DNA from: Pseudomonadota bacterium
GTDB lineage: Bacteria > Pseudomonadota > Gammaproteobacteria > Burkholderiales > Thiobacillaceae
Direction of reading: 5' to 3'
Assembly: GCA_021783275.1 (NCBI GenBank)
Contig: JAJXUA010000011.1
Location: forward strand, 1 to 36,012
Length of the DNA: 36,012 bases
The stretch's first letter is position 1; every line of letters begins with the position of its first letter. Positions 8,407 to 15,115 of this stretch are shown here, piece after piece. A program made the translations under genes and the position numbers. The notes below the pieces were generated by a model that made no database searches, had not been told where the DNA came from, and saw only the letters and a program-made list of their open reading frames with translations.

Positions 8407-9753
8407 ATGAATCCCATCGTAGACATCCTCTCCCTCGACCATGAGGGGCACGGCATCGCGCGCATCGACAGCAAGGTGACCTTTGTCGATGGCGCGCTGG
8501 CGGGCGAGCAGGCGGAAATCAATATTTACCGCAAGCACGCCAAATACAACTCGGCCCACGCCATCACCATCCTCAAGCCCAGCGCGCAGCGCACCGACCC
8601 GCGCTGCACCTATTTTGGCCGCTGCGGCGGCTGTTCGATGCAGCATCTGGAACCCGGCGCGCAGGTCGCCGCCAAGCAGCGCGTGCTGGAAGAAAACCTC
8701 GCGCGCATCGGCAAGGTTACGCCCGGCATCATCCTGCCCGCGCTGCACGGCCCGAGCTGGCGCTACCGCACCCGCGCGCGGCTGTCGGCGCGCTGGGTGG
8801 ATAAAAAAGGCGGCGGTCTGGTGGGCTTTCGTGAACGTCGCTCCAGCTTCATCACCGACATGTCGAGTTGCGAAGTACTGACCGCCGATGTCTCCGCCCT
8901 GATCCAGCCTTTGCGCGAACTGATCGGTGAATTGTCCAATGCCGGGCGCATACCGCAAGTCGAAGTCGCGGTCGGTGAACACATCACCGTGCTGGTGTTT
9001 CGTCTGCTCGAACCCTGGAATGACGCGGATGCAGCGAAGGTGCGACGCTTTGCCGAGCAGCATGGCATCCAGATATGGGAACAAAGCAAGGGCCCGGACA
9101 CGGTGCGGCCGTTCTGGCCGCTGACCGCGCCTGAGCTCAGCTACAGCCTGCCTGAATTCGATCTGGTGATGCCGTTTTCGCCGACCGAATTCACCCAGGT
9201 GAATACCGGCATCAACCGCGCGCTGGTGAGCCGTGCCATGCGCTTGCTGAACCCGCAGCCGGGCGAACGCATCGCCGACCTGTTTTGCGGTCTCGGCAAT
9301 TTCACCCTGCCGATTGCCCGCAGCGGAGCCGATGTGATCGGCATCGAGGGCAGCGCCGAACTGGTCGCGCGCGCACGCGCCAATGCGCTGCGCAATCATC
9401 TGCCCAATGCACGCTTCGCCGTCAGCAACCTGTTCGAGATCACACCGGAATCCTTCGCCGCGCTGGGCCCGTTTGACAAGCTGCTGATCGACCCGCCGCG
9501 CTCGGGCGCAATCGAGCTGGTCAAATCGCTGCCCGACGCTACTAAATTTGGATCAGCTGAACCGGGAACAGCTGAATCTGGCACAGGCAGCGCGCCGCAG
9601 CGCATCGTCTACGTCTCGTGCGACCCGGCCACGCTGGCACGCGATGCCGAAGTGCTGGTCCACGTCAAAGGCTACCGGCTCGAAGCCGCCGGGGTCGCCA
9701 ACATGTTTCCGCACACCGCGCATGTCGAATCCATCGCGCTTTTCGAGCGCTAA
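8407..9753 (+). CDS. rlmD: 23S rRNA (uracil-5-)-methyltransferase RlmD
   Basis: 448 residues. An N-terminal TRAM domain (about 5-58) is followed by the four Cys of the [4Fe-4S] site: C67, C73, C76 ([10 protein letters not shown]) and C155 (MSSCEVL). The SAM-binding motif [12 protein letters not shown], the IDPPRSGA motif and the catalytic-Cys motif [11 protein letters not shown] (C405) follow in order. The enzyme methylates U1939 of 23S rRNA using SAM. Odd feature: between IDPPRSGA and VSCDP there is a Gly/Ser/Thr/Ala/Glu insert encoded by a 15-base tandem repeat (9550-9594) whose base use is AT-richer than the rest of the gene. The catalytic motifs are intact, so it is probably active. An inverted repeat lies just upstream. 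Confidence 0.95.
   Translation: MNPIVDILSLDHEGHGIARIDSKVTFVDGALAGEQAEINIYRKHAKYNSAHAITILKPSAQRTDPRCTYFGRCGGCSMQHLEPGAQVAAKQRVLEENLARIGKVTPGIILPALHGPSWRYRTRARLSARWVDKKGGGLVGFRERRSSFITDMSSCEVLTADVSALIQPLRELIGELSNAGRIPQVEVAVGEHITVLVFRLLEPWNDADAAKVRRFAEQHGIQIWEQSKGPDTVRPFWPLTAPELSYSLPEFDLVMPFSPTEFTQVNTGINRALVSRAMRLLNPQPGERIADLFCGLGNFTLPIARSGADVIGIEGSAELVARARANALRNHLPNARFAVSNLFEITPESFAALGPFDKLLIDPPRSGAIELVKSLPDATKFGSAEPGTAESGTGSAPQRIVYVSCDPATLARDAEVLVHVKGYRLEAAGVANMFPHTAHVESIALFER
9550..9594 (+). repeat. In-frame 15-bp minisatellite inside rlmD
   Basis: Three tandem units of 15 bases: 9550-9564, 9565-9579 and a more diverged 9580-9594. The first two share GGAWCAGCTGAA. They encode [10 protein letters not shown] and GTGSA. 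The number of units is in frame, so copy-number change would not break rlmD. Confidence 0.7.
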
Positions 9754-9758
9754 TCCCT

Positions 9759-9764
9759 TAAAAT
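9759..9764 (+). promoter_or_regulatory. Candidate -10 box TAAAAT before lysC
   Basis: TAAAAT lies 35 bases before the lysC ATG, a few bases after the rlmD stop. A -35 is not obvious. The short leader leaves no room for a lysine riboswitch. Confidence 0.35.
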
Positions 9765-9799
9765 CCCGCTTTTACGCTATTTCCCTCACACCCCCACCC

Positions 9800-11029
9800 A
9801 TGGCTCTCATCGTACAAAAATACGGCGGCACCTCGGTCGCCAACGTCGAGCGCATCCGCGCCGTCGCCGAACGCGTTGCCAAATTCAAAATGCTCGGCCA
9901 CCAGGTCGTCGTGGTGCTCTCGGCCATGTCGGGCGAGACCAACCGCCTGATCGGCCTGGCCAAACAGATCCAGGCCACGCCCGATCCGCGCGAGCTTGAC
10001 ATGATGGTGTCCACCGGCGAGCAGGTGACGATTGCGCTGCTGGCGATGGCGCTGAAAGACCTGGGGCTCAAAGCCAGAAGCTACACCGGCGCGCAGGTGC
10101 GCATCCTCACCGACGACGCCCACACCAAGGCGCGCATTCTCAGCATCGACGAAGCGCCCATGCGCGCCGACCTCGAGTCCGGCCATGTCGTCGTCGTCGC
10201 CGGGTTTCAGGGCGTCGACGAAAAAGGCAATATCACCACGCTCGGGCGCGGCGGCTCCGACACCACCGGCGTTGCGCTGGCCGCCGCGCTGAAGGCCGAC
10301 GAATGCCAGATCTACACCGACGTGGACGGCGTCTACACCACCGACCCGCGCATCGTGCCCGAAGCGCGTCGGCTGAAAACCGTCACTTTCGAGGAAATGC
10401 TCGAAATGGCGAGCCTCGGCTCCAAGGTGCTGCAAATCCGCTCGGTCGAATTCGCCGGCAAGTACAAAGTCAAACTGCGCGTGCTGTCCAGCTTTCAGGA
10501 CGAAGGCGACGGCACGCTCATCACCTTCGAGGAAAACGACAGCATGGAACAACCCGTCATCTCCGGCATTGCCTTCAACCGTGACGAAGCGAAAATCACC
10601 GTCGTCGGTGTACCCGATCATCCCGGCATCGCCTACAAAATTCTCGGCCCGGTCGCCGACGCCAACATCGATGTGGACATGATCGTGCAGAACGTCGGCC
10701 ACGCGAACACCACCGACTTCACCTTCACCGTGCACCGCAACGATTTCGCCAAAGCCATGGACATCGTCCGCGCCACTGCCACCGCCATCGGCGCGGCCGA
10801 AGTCAGCGGCGACGACAAGATCGCCAAGGTCTCGATCGTCGGTGTCGGCATGCGTTCGCACGTCGGCGTCGCCCGCACCATGTTCGAAACGCTGTCGAAG
10901 GAAAACATCAACCTGCAGATGATTTCCACCTCGGAAATCAAGATCTCGGTGGTGGTCGATGACAAGTACATGGAACTCGCCGTGCGCGCGCTGCACGCGG
11001 CATTCGAACTCGACAAGGCCAGCGCCTGA
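9800..11029 (+). CDS. lysC: Aspartate kinase
   Basis: 409 residues, the standard length for betaproteobacterial aspartokinase. It phosphorylates L-aspartate, the first step to lysine, threonine, methionine and diaminopimelate. It starts MALIVQKYGGTSV with the KYGGTS signature. STGEQVTIALLAMAL and TLGRGGSDTTGVALA are kinase-domain motifs. Two ACT domains follow (about 265-335 and 345-409: ITVVGVPDHPGIAYKILGPV; VSIVGVGMRSHVGVARTMFE), the regulatory part that usually binds lysine and threonine. The frame is open upstream into rlmD, but the ATG at 9800 begins exactly at the conserved N-terminus. There is no strong Shine-Dalgarno and no leader long enough for a riboswitch. Confidence 0.97.
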   Translation: MALIVQKYGGTSVANVERIRAVAERVAKFKMLGHQVVVVLSAMSGETNRLIGLAKQIQATPDPRELDMMVSTGEQVTIALLAMALKDLGLKARSYTGAQVRILTDDAHTKARILSIDEAPMRADLESGHVVVVAGFQGVDEKGNITTLGRGGSDTTGVALAAALKADECQIYTDVDGVYTTDPRIVPEARRLKTVTFEEMLEMASLGSKVLQIRSVEFAGKYKVKLRVLSSFQDEGDGTLITFEENDSMEQPVISGIAFNRDEAKITVVGVPDHPGIAYKILGPVADANIDVDMIVQNVGHANTTDFTFTVHRNDFAKAMDIVRATATAIGAAEVSGDDKIAKVSIVGVGMRSHVGVARTMFETLSKENINLQMISTSEIKISVVVDDKYMELAVRALHAAFELDKASA

Positions 11030-11090
11030 GCATCCGGGCAGTGCCCCTCCGGCATCGCCTGCCTGTTGACCCGGCACGAATTGACCGTGA

Positions 11091-11164
11091 GTCCGTTCGC
11101 CCTGAGCCTGTCGAAGGGCCTGTACTTCGATCATTTGACAAGCTCACGATCAGCACGAACGGGC
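11091..11164. repeat. REP-like inverted repeat (CCTGAGCCTGTCGAAGG type)
   Basis: Left arm from 11091 contains GTTCGCCCTGAGCCTGTCGA; right arm 11134-11164 contains TTTGACAAGCTCA and CACGAACGGGC, an imperfect reverse complement. The CCTGAGC-YTGTCGAAGG core is a widespread intergenic palindrome in Proteobacteria (established pattern, from memory). It occupies the lysC-ybaN gap of 175 bases, where I see nothing else. Confidence 0.7.
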
Positions 11165-11204
11165 GCACGGATAAACCAGGCCGGATCAATAGCCGGAAAC
11201 CCGC

Positions 11205-11570
11205 ATGCGACACGCGTATTTCCTGATCGCATGGCTGTTTTTTGCGCTTGGCGCAATCGGTATGGTCGTACCCGGCCTGCCGACCGTGCCCTTCATGCTG
11301 CTTGCCCTGTGGGCATTTTCCAAGTCCTCGAAACGCTTTCACGACTGGCTGTATGCGCACCGCATTTTTGGCCCGCCCCTGCAGCAATGGCACATGCACC
11401 GCGTCATCCCGCTCAAGGCCAAGATCGTCTCGCTGCTGAGCATGGCGCTCAGCCTCACCTACCTGATCCTGCGAGGCAACACACCGGGCTGGCTGCTGGG
11501 GATCACGGCAGTGCTGATGGCCTATGGGGCATGGTTCATCCTCAGCCATCCTTCGCGGCCCAGAGCCTGA
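11205..11570 (+). CDS. YbaN-like (DUF454) inner-membrane protein
   Basis: 121 residues with an N-terminal hydrophobic segment (YFLIAWLFFALGAIGMVVPG), a conserved GLPTVPFMLLALWAFSKSS and two further C-terminal hydrophobic segments (about 70-85 and 92-112). This is the layout and signature of the DUF454/YbaN family of small inner-membrane proteins with no known biochemical function. It is downstream of lysC beyond a REP-like repeat, so co-transcription is uncertain. Only a weak purine stretch precedes the ATG. Confidence 0.85.
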   Translation: MRHAYFLIAWLFFALGAIGMVVPGLPTVPFMLLALWAFSKSSKRFHDWLYAHRIFGPPLQQWHMHRVIPLKAKIVSLLSMALSLTYLILRGNTPGWLLGITAVLMAYGAWFILSHPSRPRA

Positions 11571-11617
11571 TCCGGGTGGCGTCGGGGCCATGCTTCCGCT
11601 ACAATGCGCGGCGGTTC

Positions 11618-11711
11618 GGAGACATGGCCGAGTGGTTGAAGGTACTCCCCTGCTAAGGGAGCATGCGGGCTTAAACCTGCATCGAGGGTTCGAATCCCTC
11701 TGTCTCCGCCA
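11618..11711 (+). tRNA. tRNA-Ser (anticodon GCU)
   Basis: Acceptor arms GGAGACA (11618-11624) and TGTCTCC (11701-11707), G discriminator and encoded CCA (11709-11711). The anticodon stem is CTCCC/GGGAG with GCT at 11652-11654. A long variable arm identifies the serine type, and the T-arm contains GGTTCGAATCC. A TACAAT box at 11600-11605 may be its -10. Confidence 0.97.
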
Positions 11712-11750
11712 AACCCATACCCTGCGGATGGCAGATCGCAAGAATTTGCG

Positions 11751-11756
11751 TATAAT
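11751..11756 (+). promoter_or_regulatory. Consensus -10 TATAAT before tRNA-Arg
   Basis: Perfect TATAAT ending 14 bases before the tRNA-Arg 5' end. The -35 region is poor. It lies in the 59-base gap after tRNA-Ser, so tRNA-Arg probably has its own promoter. Confidence 0.6.
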
Positions 11757-11770
11757 CCGCAGCCTTCAAT

Positions 11771-11847
11771 GCGCCGGTAGCTCAGCTGGATAGAGTACTT
11801 GGCTACGAACCAAGGGGTCAGGAGTTCGAATCTCTTCCGGCGCACCA
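11771..11847 (+). tRNA. tRNA-Arg (anticodon ACG)
   Basis: Acceptor arms GCGCCGG and CCGGCGC, A discriminator and encoded CCA (11845-11847). Anticodon stem CTTGG/CCAAG with ACG at 11805-11807; the A would be edited to inosine by TadA. T-arm contains AGTTCGAATCT. 77 bases, class I. Confidence 0.97.
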
Positions 11848-11852
11848 CACTC

Positions 11853-11885
11853 AAAATGCCTGGTCATCTGACCAGGCATTTTTTT
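11853..11885 (+). terminator. Intrinsic terminator of the tRNA unit
   Basis: A near-perfect stem AAAATGCCTGGTCA / TGACCAGGCATTTT (11853-11866 and 11869-11882) with a minimal loop is followed by further T (TTTTTTT overall). It sits 6 bases after tRNA-Arg. Confidence 0.9.
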
Positions 11886-12094
11886 ATGCCGTGCGGACGC
11901 AGCGCGTCCTGGCATCGCCCCTTTACTGTCCCAAAATACGCTGGGAATCGACTCGCCCTTGTCGAAATCACGGCGAACTGCAATGGTTCCGCCACGGCAT
12001 CTCAACGTCCGGCTCACGACTCCCCCACAGGAAAATCGCGCCCTGCATGACCGATTCGTGTCAAAAAACCACAAAAAATCAGGTTTTCTGCATG

Positions 12095-12110
12095 TGGCAC
12101 GCAGTTTGCT
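12095..12110 (+). promoter_or_regulatory. Sigma-54 (RpoN) -24/-12 promoter
   Basis: TGGCAC (12095-12100), five bases, TTGCT (12106-12110): a complete match to the core TGGCAC-N5-TTGCW with correct GG-to-GC spacing. Transcription should start near 12121, giving a leader of about 46 bases to the GTG at 12167. AT-rich sequence lies upstream (12061-12090). An imperfect dyad at 11971-11993 (GGCGAAC...GTTCCGCC) is a conceivable enhancer-protein site, not more. The rest of the 281-base gap (11886-12166) shows no gene. The promoter faces the five-gene exported-protein cluster. Confidence 0.8.
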
Positions 12111-12166
12111 ATTAACTATGTTAATAACACGCCGTAACTAAAAACAAATAAAAGTGCGGAGTAACT

Positions 12167-13165
12167 GTGAGAAAAACGATACGGGCCTCGGGATGGGGGG
12201 TCCTGATGCTGGCTGTGATTTCGTCCGGTGCGCATGCAGGCACCGCGGCCGGCACGTCGATTTCCAATACGGCCACGGTCAGCTACAGCGTATTCAGCAT
12301 CCCCGCAGCCGATATCGTCTCCGCCCCGGCCAGCTTCACCGTCGATGAAATCATCTCGCTCACGCTGGCCTGGCAGGACGGCGCACCGGTCAGTACCAGC
12401 ACGCCCGATGCCGACACGCCGCTGCGTTTCACGCTGACCAACACCGGCAACGGCAGCGAGAGCTTCACCCTCACCCGCAACAACGCCCTGGTCGGTGACC
12501 AGTACGACCCGGTCAGCAGTGGGGTGTCGATTTACGTTGAGAGCAACGGCACCCCCGGCCTGCAAACCGGCGGCGGGGGCGACACGCCTTACGCCGGCAG
12601 CGTGACGCTGGCACCCAATTCGGCCTCGGTCGATGTCTACATCGTGTCCGACACCCCCGCCAGTCTCACCAACGGCGACTTCGGCGATGTGCGCCTCAGT
12701 GCCGCCTCAGCCACGCCCGGGGCTTCGGGCGCCGCCTTCGGCACAGTGCTGGGTGGCGCAGGCGACAGCGGCACCGACGCCGTGGTCGGCACGCCGCTGG
12801 CACAGGCCGACGACACCGGCCGCTACCTCGTCAGCGGCCTCGCGGTCACGGTCAACAAAACCCGCATCAGCCCGGTGAACCCGGCCGACCTCACGCCCGG
12901 CGCGGTCGTGACCTATCGCATCGTGGTGACGCTCTCTGGCAGCGGCACGGCGGTCGGTCTCGTGCTCGACGACCCCATCCCCACGGGTCTCGCTTACTTG
13001 TCTGGCAGCACCACGCTGTCCGGCAGCGCCAGCTGCTCACCCTGCACCGACGGCGTCGACGGCGACCCCGTCAGCTTCAGTGCCAATACCGTTTCGGCGA
13101 CGCTCGGCGATGTGGCCGCGCCCGCCAGTTTCACCCTCGAGTTTCAAGCTCAACTTCCCAACTGA
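12167..13165 (+). CDS. Exported DUF11-like surface protein, cluster gene 1
   Basis: 332 residues from a GTG start with GGAG 6 bases upstream. Signal peptide to about residue 24 (VLMLAVISSGAHA). The mature N-terminus has GTSISNTATVSYSV, a motif repeated in genes 3 and 4 of the cluster. The middle parallels gene 3 throughout (LTNTGNGSESFT; VDVYIVSDTPASLTNGDFGD; VSGLAVTVNK). The C-terminal 100 residues look like a DUF11 beta-sandwich (GAVVTYRIVVTLSGSGTAVG) and end on a beta-strand (ASFTLEFQAQLPN) with no anchor. It is the first gene after the sigma-54 promoter and 16 bases from gene 2. Rich in Gly/Ser/Thr and poor in Lys, as secreted structural proteins often are. Function is unknown. Confidence 0.8.
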   Translation: MRKTIRASGWGVLMLAVISSGAHAGTAAGTSISNTATVSYSVFSIPAADIVSAPASFTVDEIISLTLAWQDGAPVSTSTPDADTPLRFTLTNTGNGSESFTLTRNNALVGDQYDPVSSGVSIYVESNGTPGLQTGGGGDTPYAGSVTLAPNSASVDVYIVSDTPASLTNGDFGDVRLSAASATPGASGAAFGTVLGGAGDSGTDAVVGTPLAQADDTGRYLVSGLAVTVNKTRISPVNPADLTPGAVVTYRIVVTLSGSGTAVGLVLDDPIPTGLAYLSGSTTLSGSASCSPCTDGVDGDPVSFSANTVSATLGDVAAPASFTLEFQAQLPN

Positions 13166-13181
13166 CCAGAAAGGATTTGCC

Positions 13182-13664
13182 ATGCGTTCGTTCACCTGTC
13201 TTGCCGCCCTGCTGTTTGCCGTGTCCCTGCCGCTCCACGCCGCCCCCGGCGCGGTCGAAGTCAAGAGCGTCGCCGAGATGGACGTGGTCGTCGTCAACGC
13301 CAAAGGCGTCAAGGAAACGAAACGCCAGCCGGTGGAAAAAGCCGTGCCCGGCGACGTGGTGATCTACACCACCACGTACAAAAACCTGATCGCCAAGCCG
13401 GTCGGCAATATCGCCATCACCAACCCGGTACCCAGCGAAACCACCTATCAGGGCGGCAGTGCCAGCGGTGCGAATACCGACATCGCGTTTTCCGTCGATG
13501 GTGGCAAAACCTGGGGCACCCCCGACACACTCCGGATCACCGGCAAGGACGGCAAGGAACGCGCCGCCCTGCCCGCCGAATACACCCATATCCGCTGGAC
13601 CTATCGCGGCGAACTGCCCGCAGGCAAAAGCGGCAGCGTCAGTTTCCGGGCCATGATCAAGTAA
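13182..13664 (+). CDS. Small exported DUF11-like protein, cluster gene 2
   Basis: 160 residues with signal peptide (MRSFTCLAALLFAVSLPLHA) and AAGGA 8 bases before the ATG; longer open reading upstream overlaps gene 1 and is not needed. The mature protein is one beta-sandwich-like domain: PGDVVIYTTTYKNLIAKPVG, then NPVPSETTYQGG, then FSVDGGKTW, THIRWTYRGELPAGKSGSVS and a terminal strand SFRAMIK. The FSVDG...THIR pattern recurs at the C-terminus of gene 5, so this may be a free-standing copy of that module. No anchor is visible. It could be a subunit, a cap or a periplasmic chaperone-like partner; none of these is shown. Confidence 0.8.
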   Translation: MRSFTCLAALLFAVSLPLHAAPGAVEVKSVAEMDVVVVNAKGVKETKRQPVEKAVPGDVVIYTTTYKNLIAKPVGNIAITNPVPSETTYQGGSASGANTDIAFSVDGGKTWGTPDTLRITGKDGKERAALPAEYTHIRWTYRGELPAGKSGSVSFRAMIK

Positions 13665-13696
13665 GCATGGCGACCCGCATCCACCCCCTCCCCACG

Positions 13697-13717
13697 CCGC
13701 CGATCCTGCATCGGCGG
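13697..13717 (+). other. Hairpin in gap between cluster genes 2 and 3
   Basis: CCGCCGAT (13697-13704) and ATCGGCGG (13710-13717) form a perfect 8-bp stem with a 5-base loop, followed by TTTGTGCTT. It might partly terminate or stabilise the upstream mRNA. The rest of the 193-base gap shows only the ribosome site of gene 3. Confidence 0.5.
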
Positions 13718-13857
13718 TTTGTGCTTGCCGAGCCCATGACTGACCCGCCGCGATGGCGACAGGTCAGCGCGGGCACTGGCCCGCCAGCGGGACATGACCC
13801 ACCCCACACGCTTCATCTGCAACACCGTGTATTTCAATTTTTGACAAGGAGAACATC

Positions 13858-15108
13858 ATGAAACTCAACACTCGACGCGCACCCCCTGTTGCACGTCTGG
13901 CAGCCACAATCGCTGCCGGGCTTGCGCTCGGCGCGGCGCAGCAGGCCGCAGCATTAGGTACCGCTGCCAATACCACCATCAGCAACATTGCCACGATGAG
14001 TTATTCGGTGGGCGGTGTTGCTCAACCCAACATCGGTTCCACAGCCACCGGCAATACCAGTGGCGCAGGTGCCGCCACCACGTTCGTGGTTGACCGCAAG
14101 GTCGATCTCATCATCGCGAAGCAGGGAGGGTCGGCAACCTCGGTCACCCCGGGTCAGCTGCTCGCCGTATCAACCTTCCTGCTCACCAACCTGGGTAACG
14201 ATGTTCAGGACTTTTCCATCGGCGGTGTCAACGTGGCAACCGGTACGGTTGACCCCTTCGGCTCGACTGAAACGGACAACTTCGATGCCTCTTCCTGTAC
14301 CGTGCGCGTCGATGGTAACGCCAACGGCACTTACGAAGCTGTAAGCGACACCGCAACTTACGTCGATGAACTGGCACGCGACGGCACACGCACCGTATTT
14401 GTCCTGTGCGACATCCCGGCCACACAGGTCAATGGCGATTTTGCCGTGGGCGCGGTAACGGCGACCACACTGGTCGGCGGCAGTCCCGGGGCACCAGGCG
14501 CGGCCATCACGGAAACTGTGGGTGCGAATACCGCAGGCGTCGATACGGTGTTTGCCGATGGGAGTGGTACGGAAAGCACTGATCTGGCACGCGATGGCAC
14601 CTACACCGACCGCAACGCCTTCCTGGTGTCGTCGGCGACCTTGTCCATCAGCAAATCGGCTCAGCTGATCTGTGATCCGTTCAACAGCACGACCAACCCG
14701 AAGAACATCCCGGGAGCCATTGTGCGCTGGACGATCACCATCACCAACGCCGCCGGAGCGGGCAGTTCCGCCTCGCTGTTGCAGGTCACCGACGCGCTCA
14801 ACGCCAACACCACCTTCGATAACAACCTGGTGACAGGTGCGGGTGGCGCGGCCGGATGCGTGAGTGCGACCGGCACCCCGGAAGATGCGGCAGGCAACGG
14901 CTTCAAGCTGGATGTCACAGGCGATACCCGCCCCGGCACCTATCCGAAGTTCTTGACGACCTCAGCCAATGCCGACGGCGGTACCCACGCGGCAGGCACG
15001 GTAACCATCGACTACAGCCAGGCATTGCCGGTTGAAGCGGGGTACACCGCGGGCGAGCTGAAGGCCGGCGAGTCAGTAGTGGTGTACTTCAACGTGACCG
15101 TCAACTAA
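13858..15108 (+). CDS. Exported DUF11-like surface protein, cluster gene 3 (paralogue of gene 1)
   Basis: 416 residues; AAGGAGA 7 bases before the ATG. Signal peptide to about residue 32 (LAATIAAGLALGAAQQAAA). The mature N-terminus NTTISNIATMSYSVGGV matches gene 1, followed by TFVVDRKVDLIIAKQGG. Further shared blocks are LLTNLGNDVQDFS, TVFVLCDIPATQVNGDFAVG and FLVSSATLSISKS. The C-terminal domain NPKNIPGAIVRWTITITNAAG is DUF11-like and closely parallels a segment of gene 5 (NPKYIPGAEALYTLTVTNSG). It ends on a strand, ESVVVYFNVTVN, without anchor. Cys residues are few (about four). It lies 7 bases upstream of the large barrel gene. A structural cell-surface or filament subunit is the inference. 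Confidence 0.8.
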   Translation: MKLNTRRAPPVARLAATIAAGLALGAAQQAAALGTAANTTISNIATMSYSVGGVAQPNIGSTATGNTSGAGAATTFVVDRKVDLIIAKQGGSATSVTPGQLLAVSTFLLTNLGNDVQDFSIGGVNVATGTVDPFGSTETDNFDASSCTVRVDGNANGTYEAVSDTATYVDELARDGTRTVFVLCDIPATQVNGDFAVGAVTATTLVGGSPGAPGAAITETVGANTAGVDTVFADGSGTESTDLARDGTYTDRNAFLVSSATLSISKSAQLICDPFNSTTNPKNIPGAIVRWTITITNAAGAGSSASLLQVTDALNANTTFDNNLVTGAGGAAGCVSATGTPEDAAGNGFKLDVTGDTRPGTYPKFLTTSANADGGTHAAGTVTIDYSQALPVEAGYTAGELKAGESVVVYFNVTVN

Positions 15109-15115
15109 CAACCCC

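Noticed and set aside
9548-9799. Upstream extension of the lysC frame into rlmD
   Set aside because: The conserved aspartokinase N-terminus begins at the ATG at 9800; the extension overlaps rlmD catalytic motifs in another frame.
9754-9799. Possible lysine riboswitch before lysC
   Set aside because: Only 46 bases lie between rlmD and lysC, too short for the aptamer.
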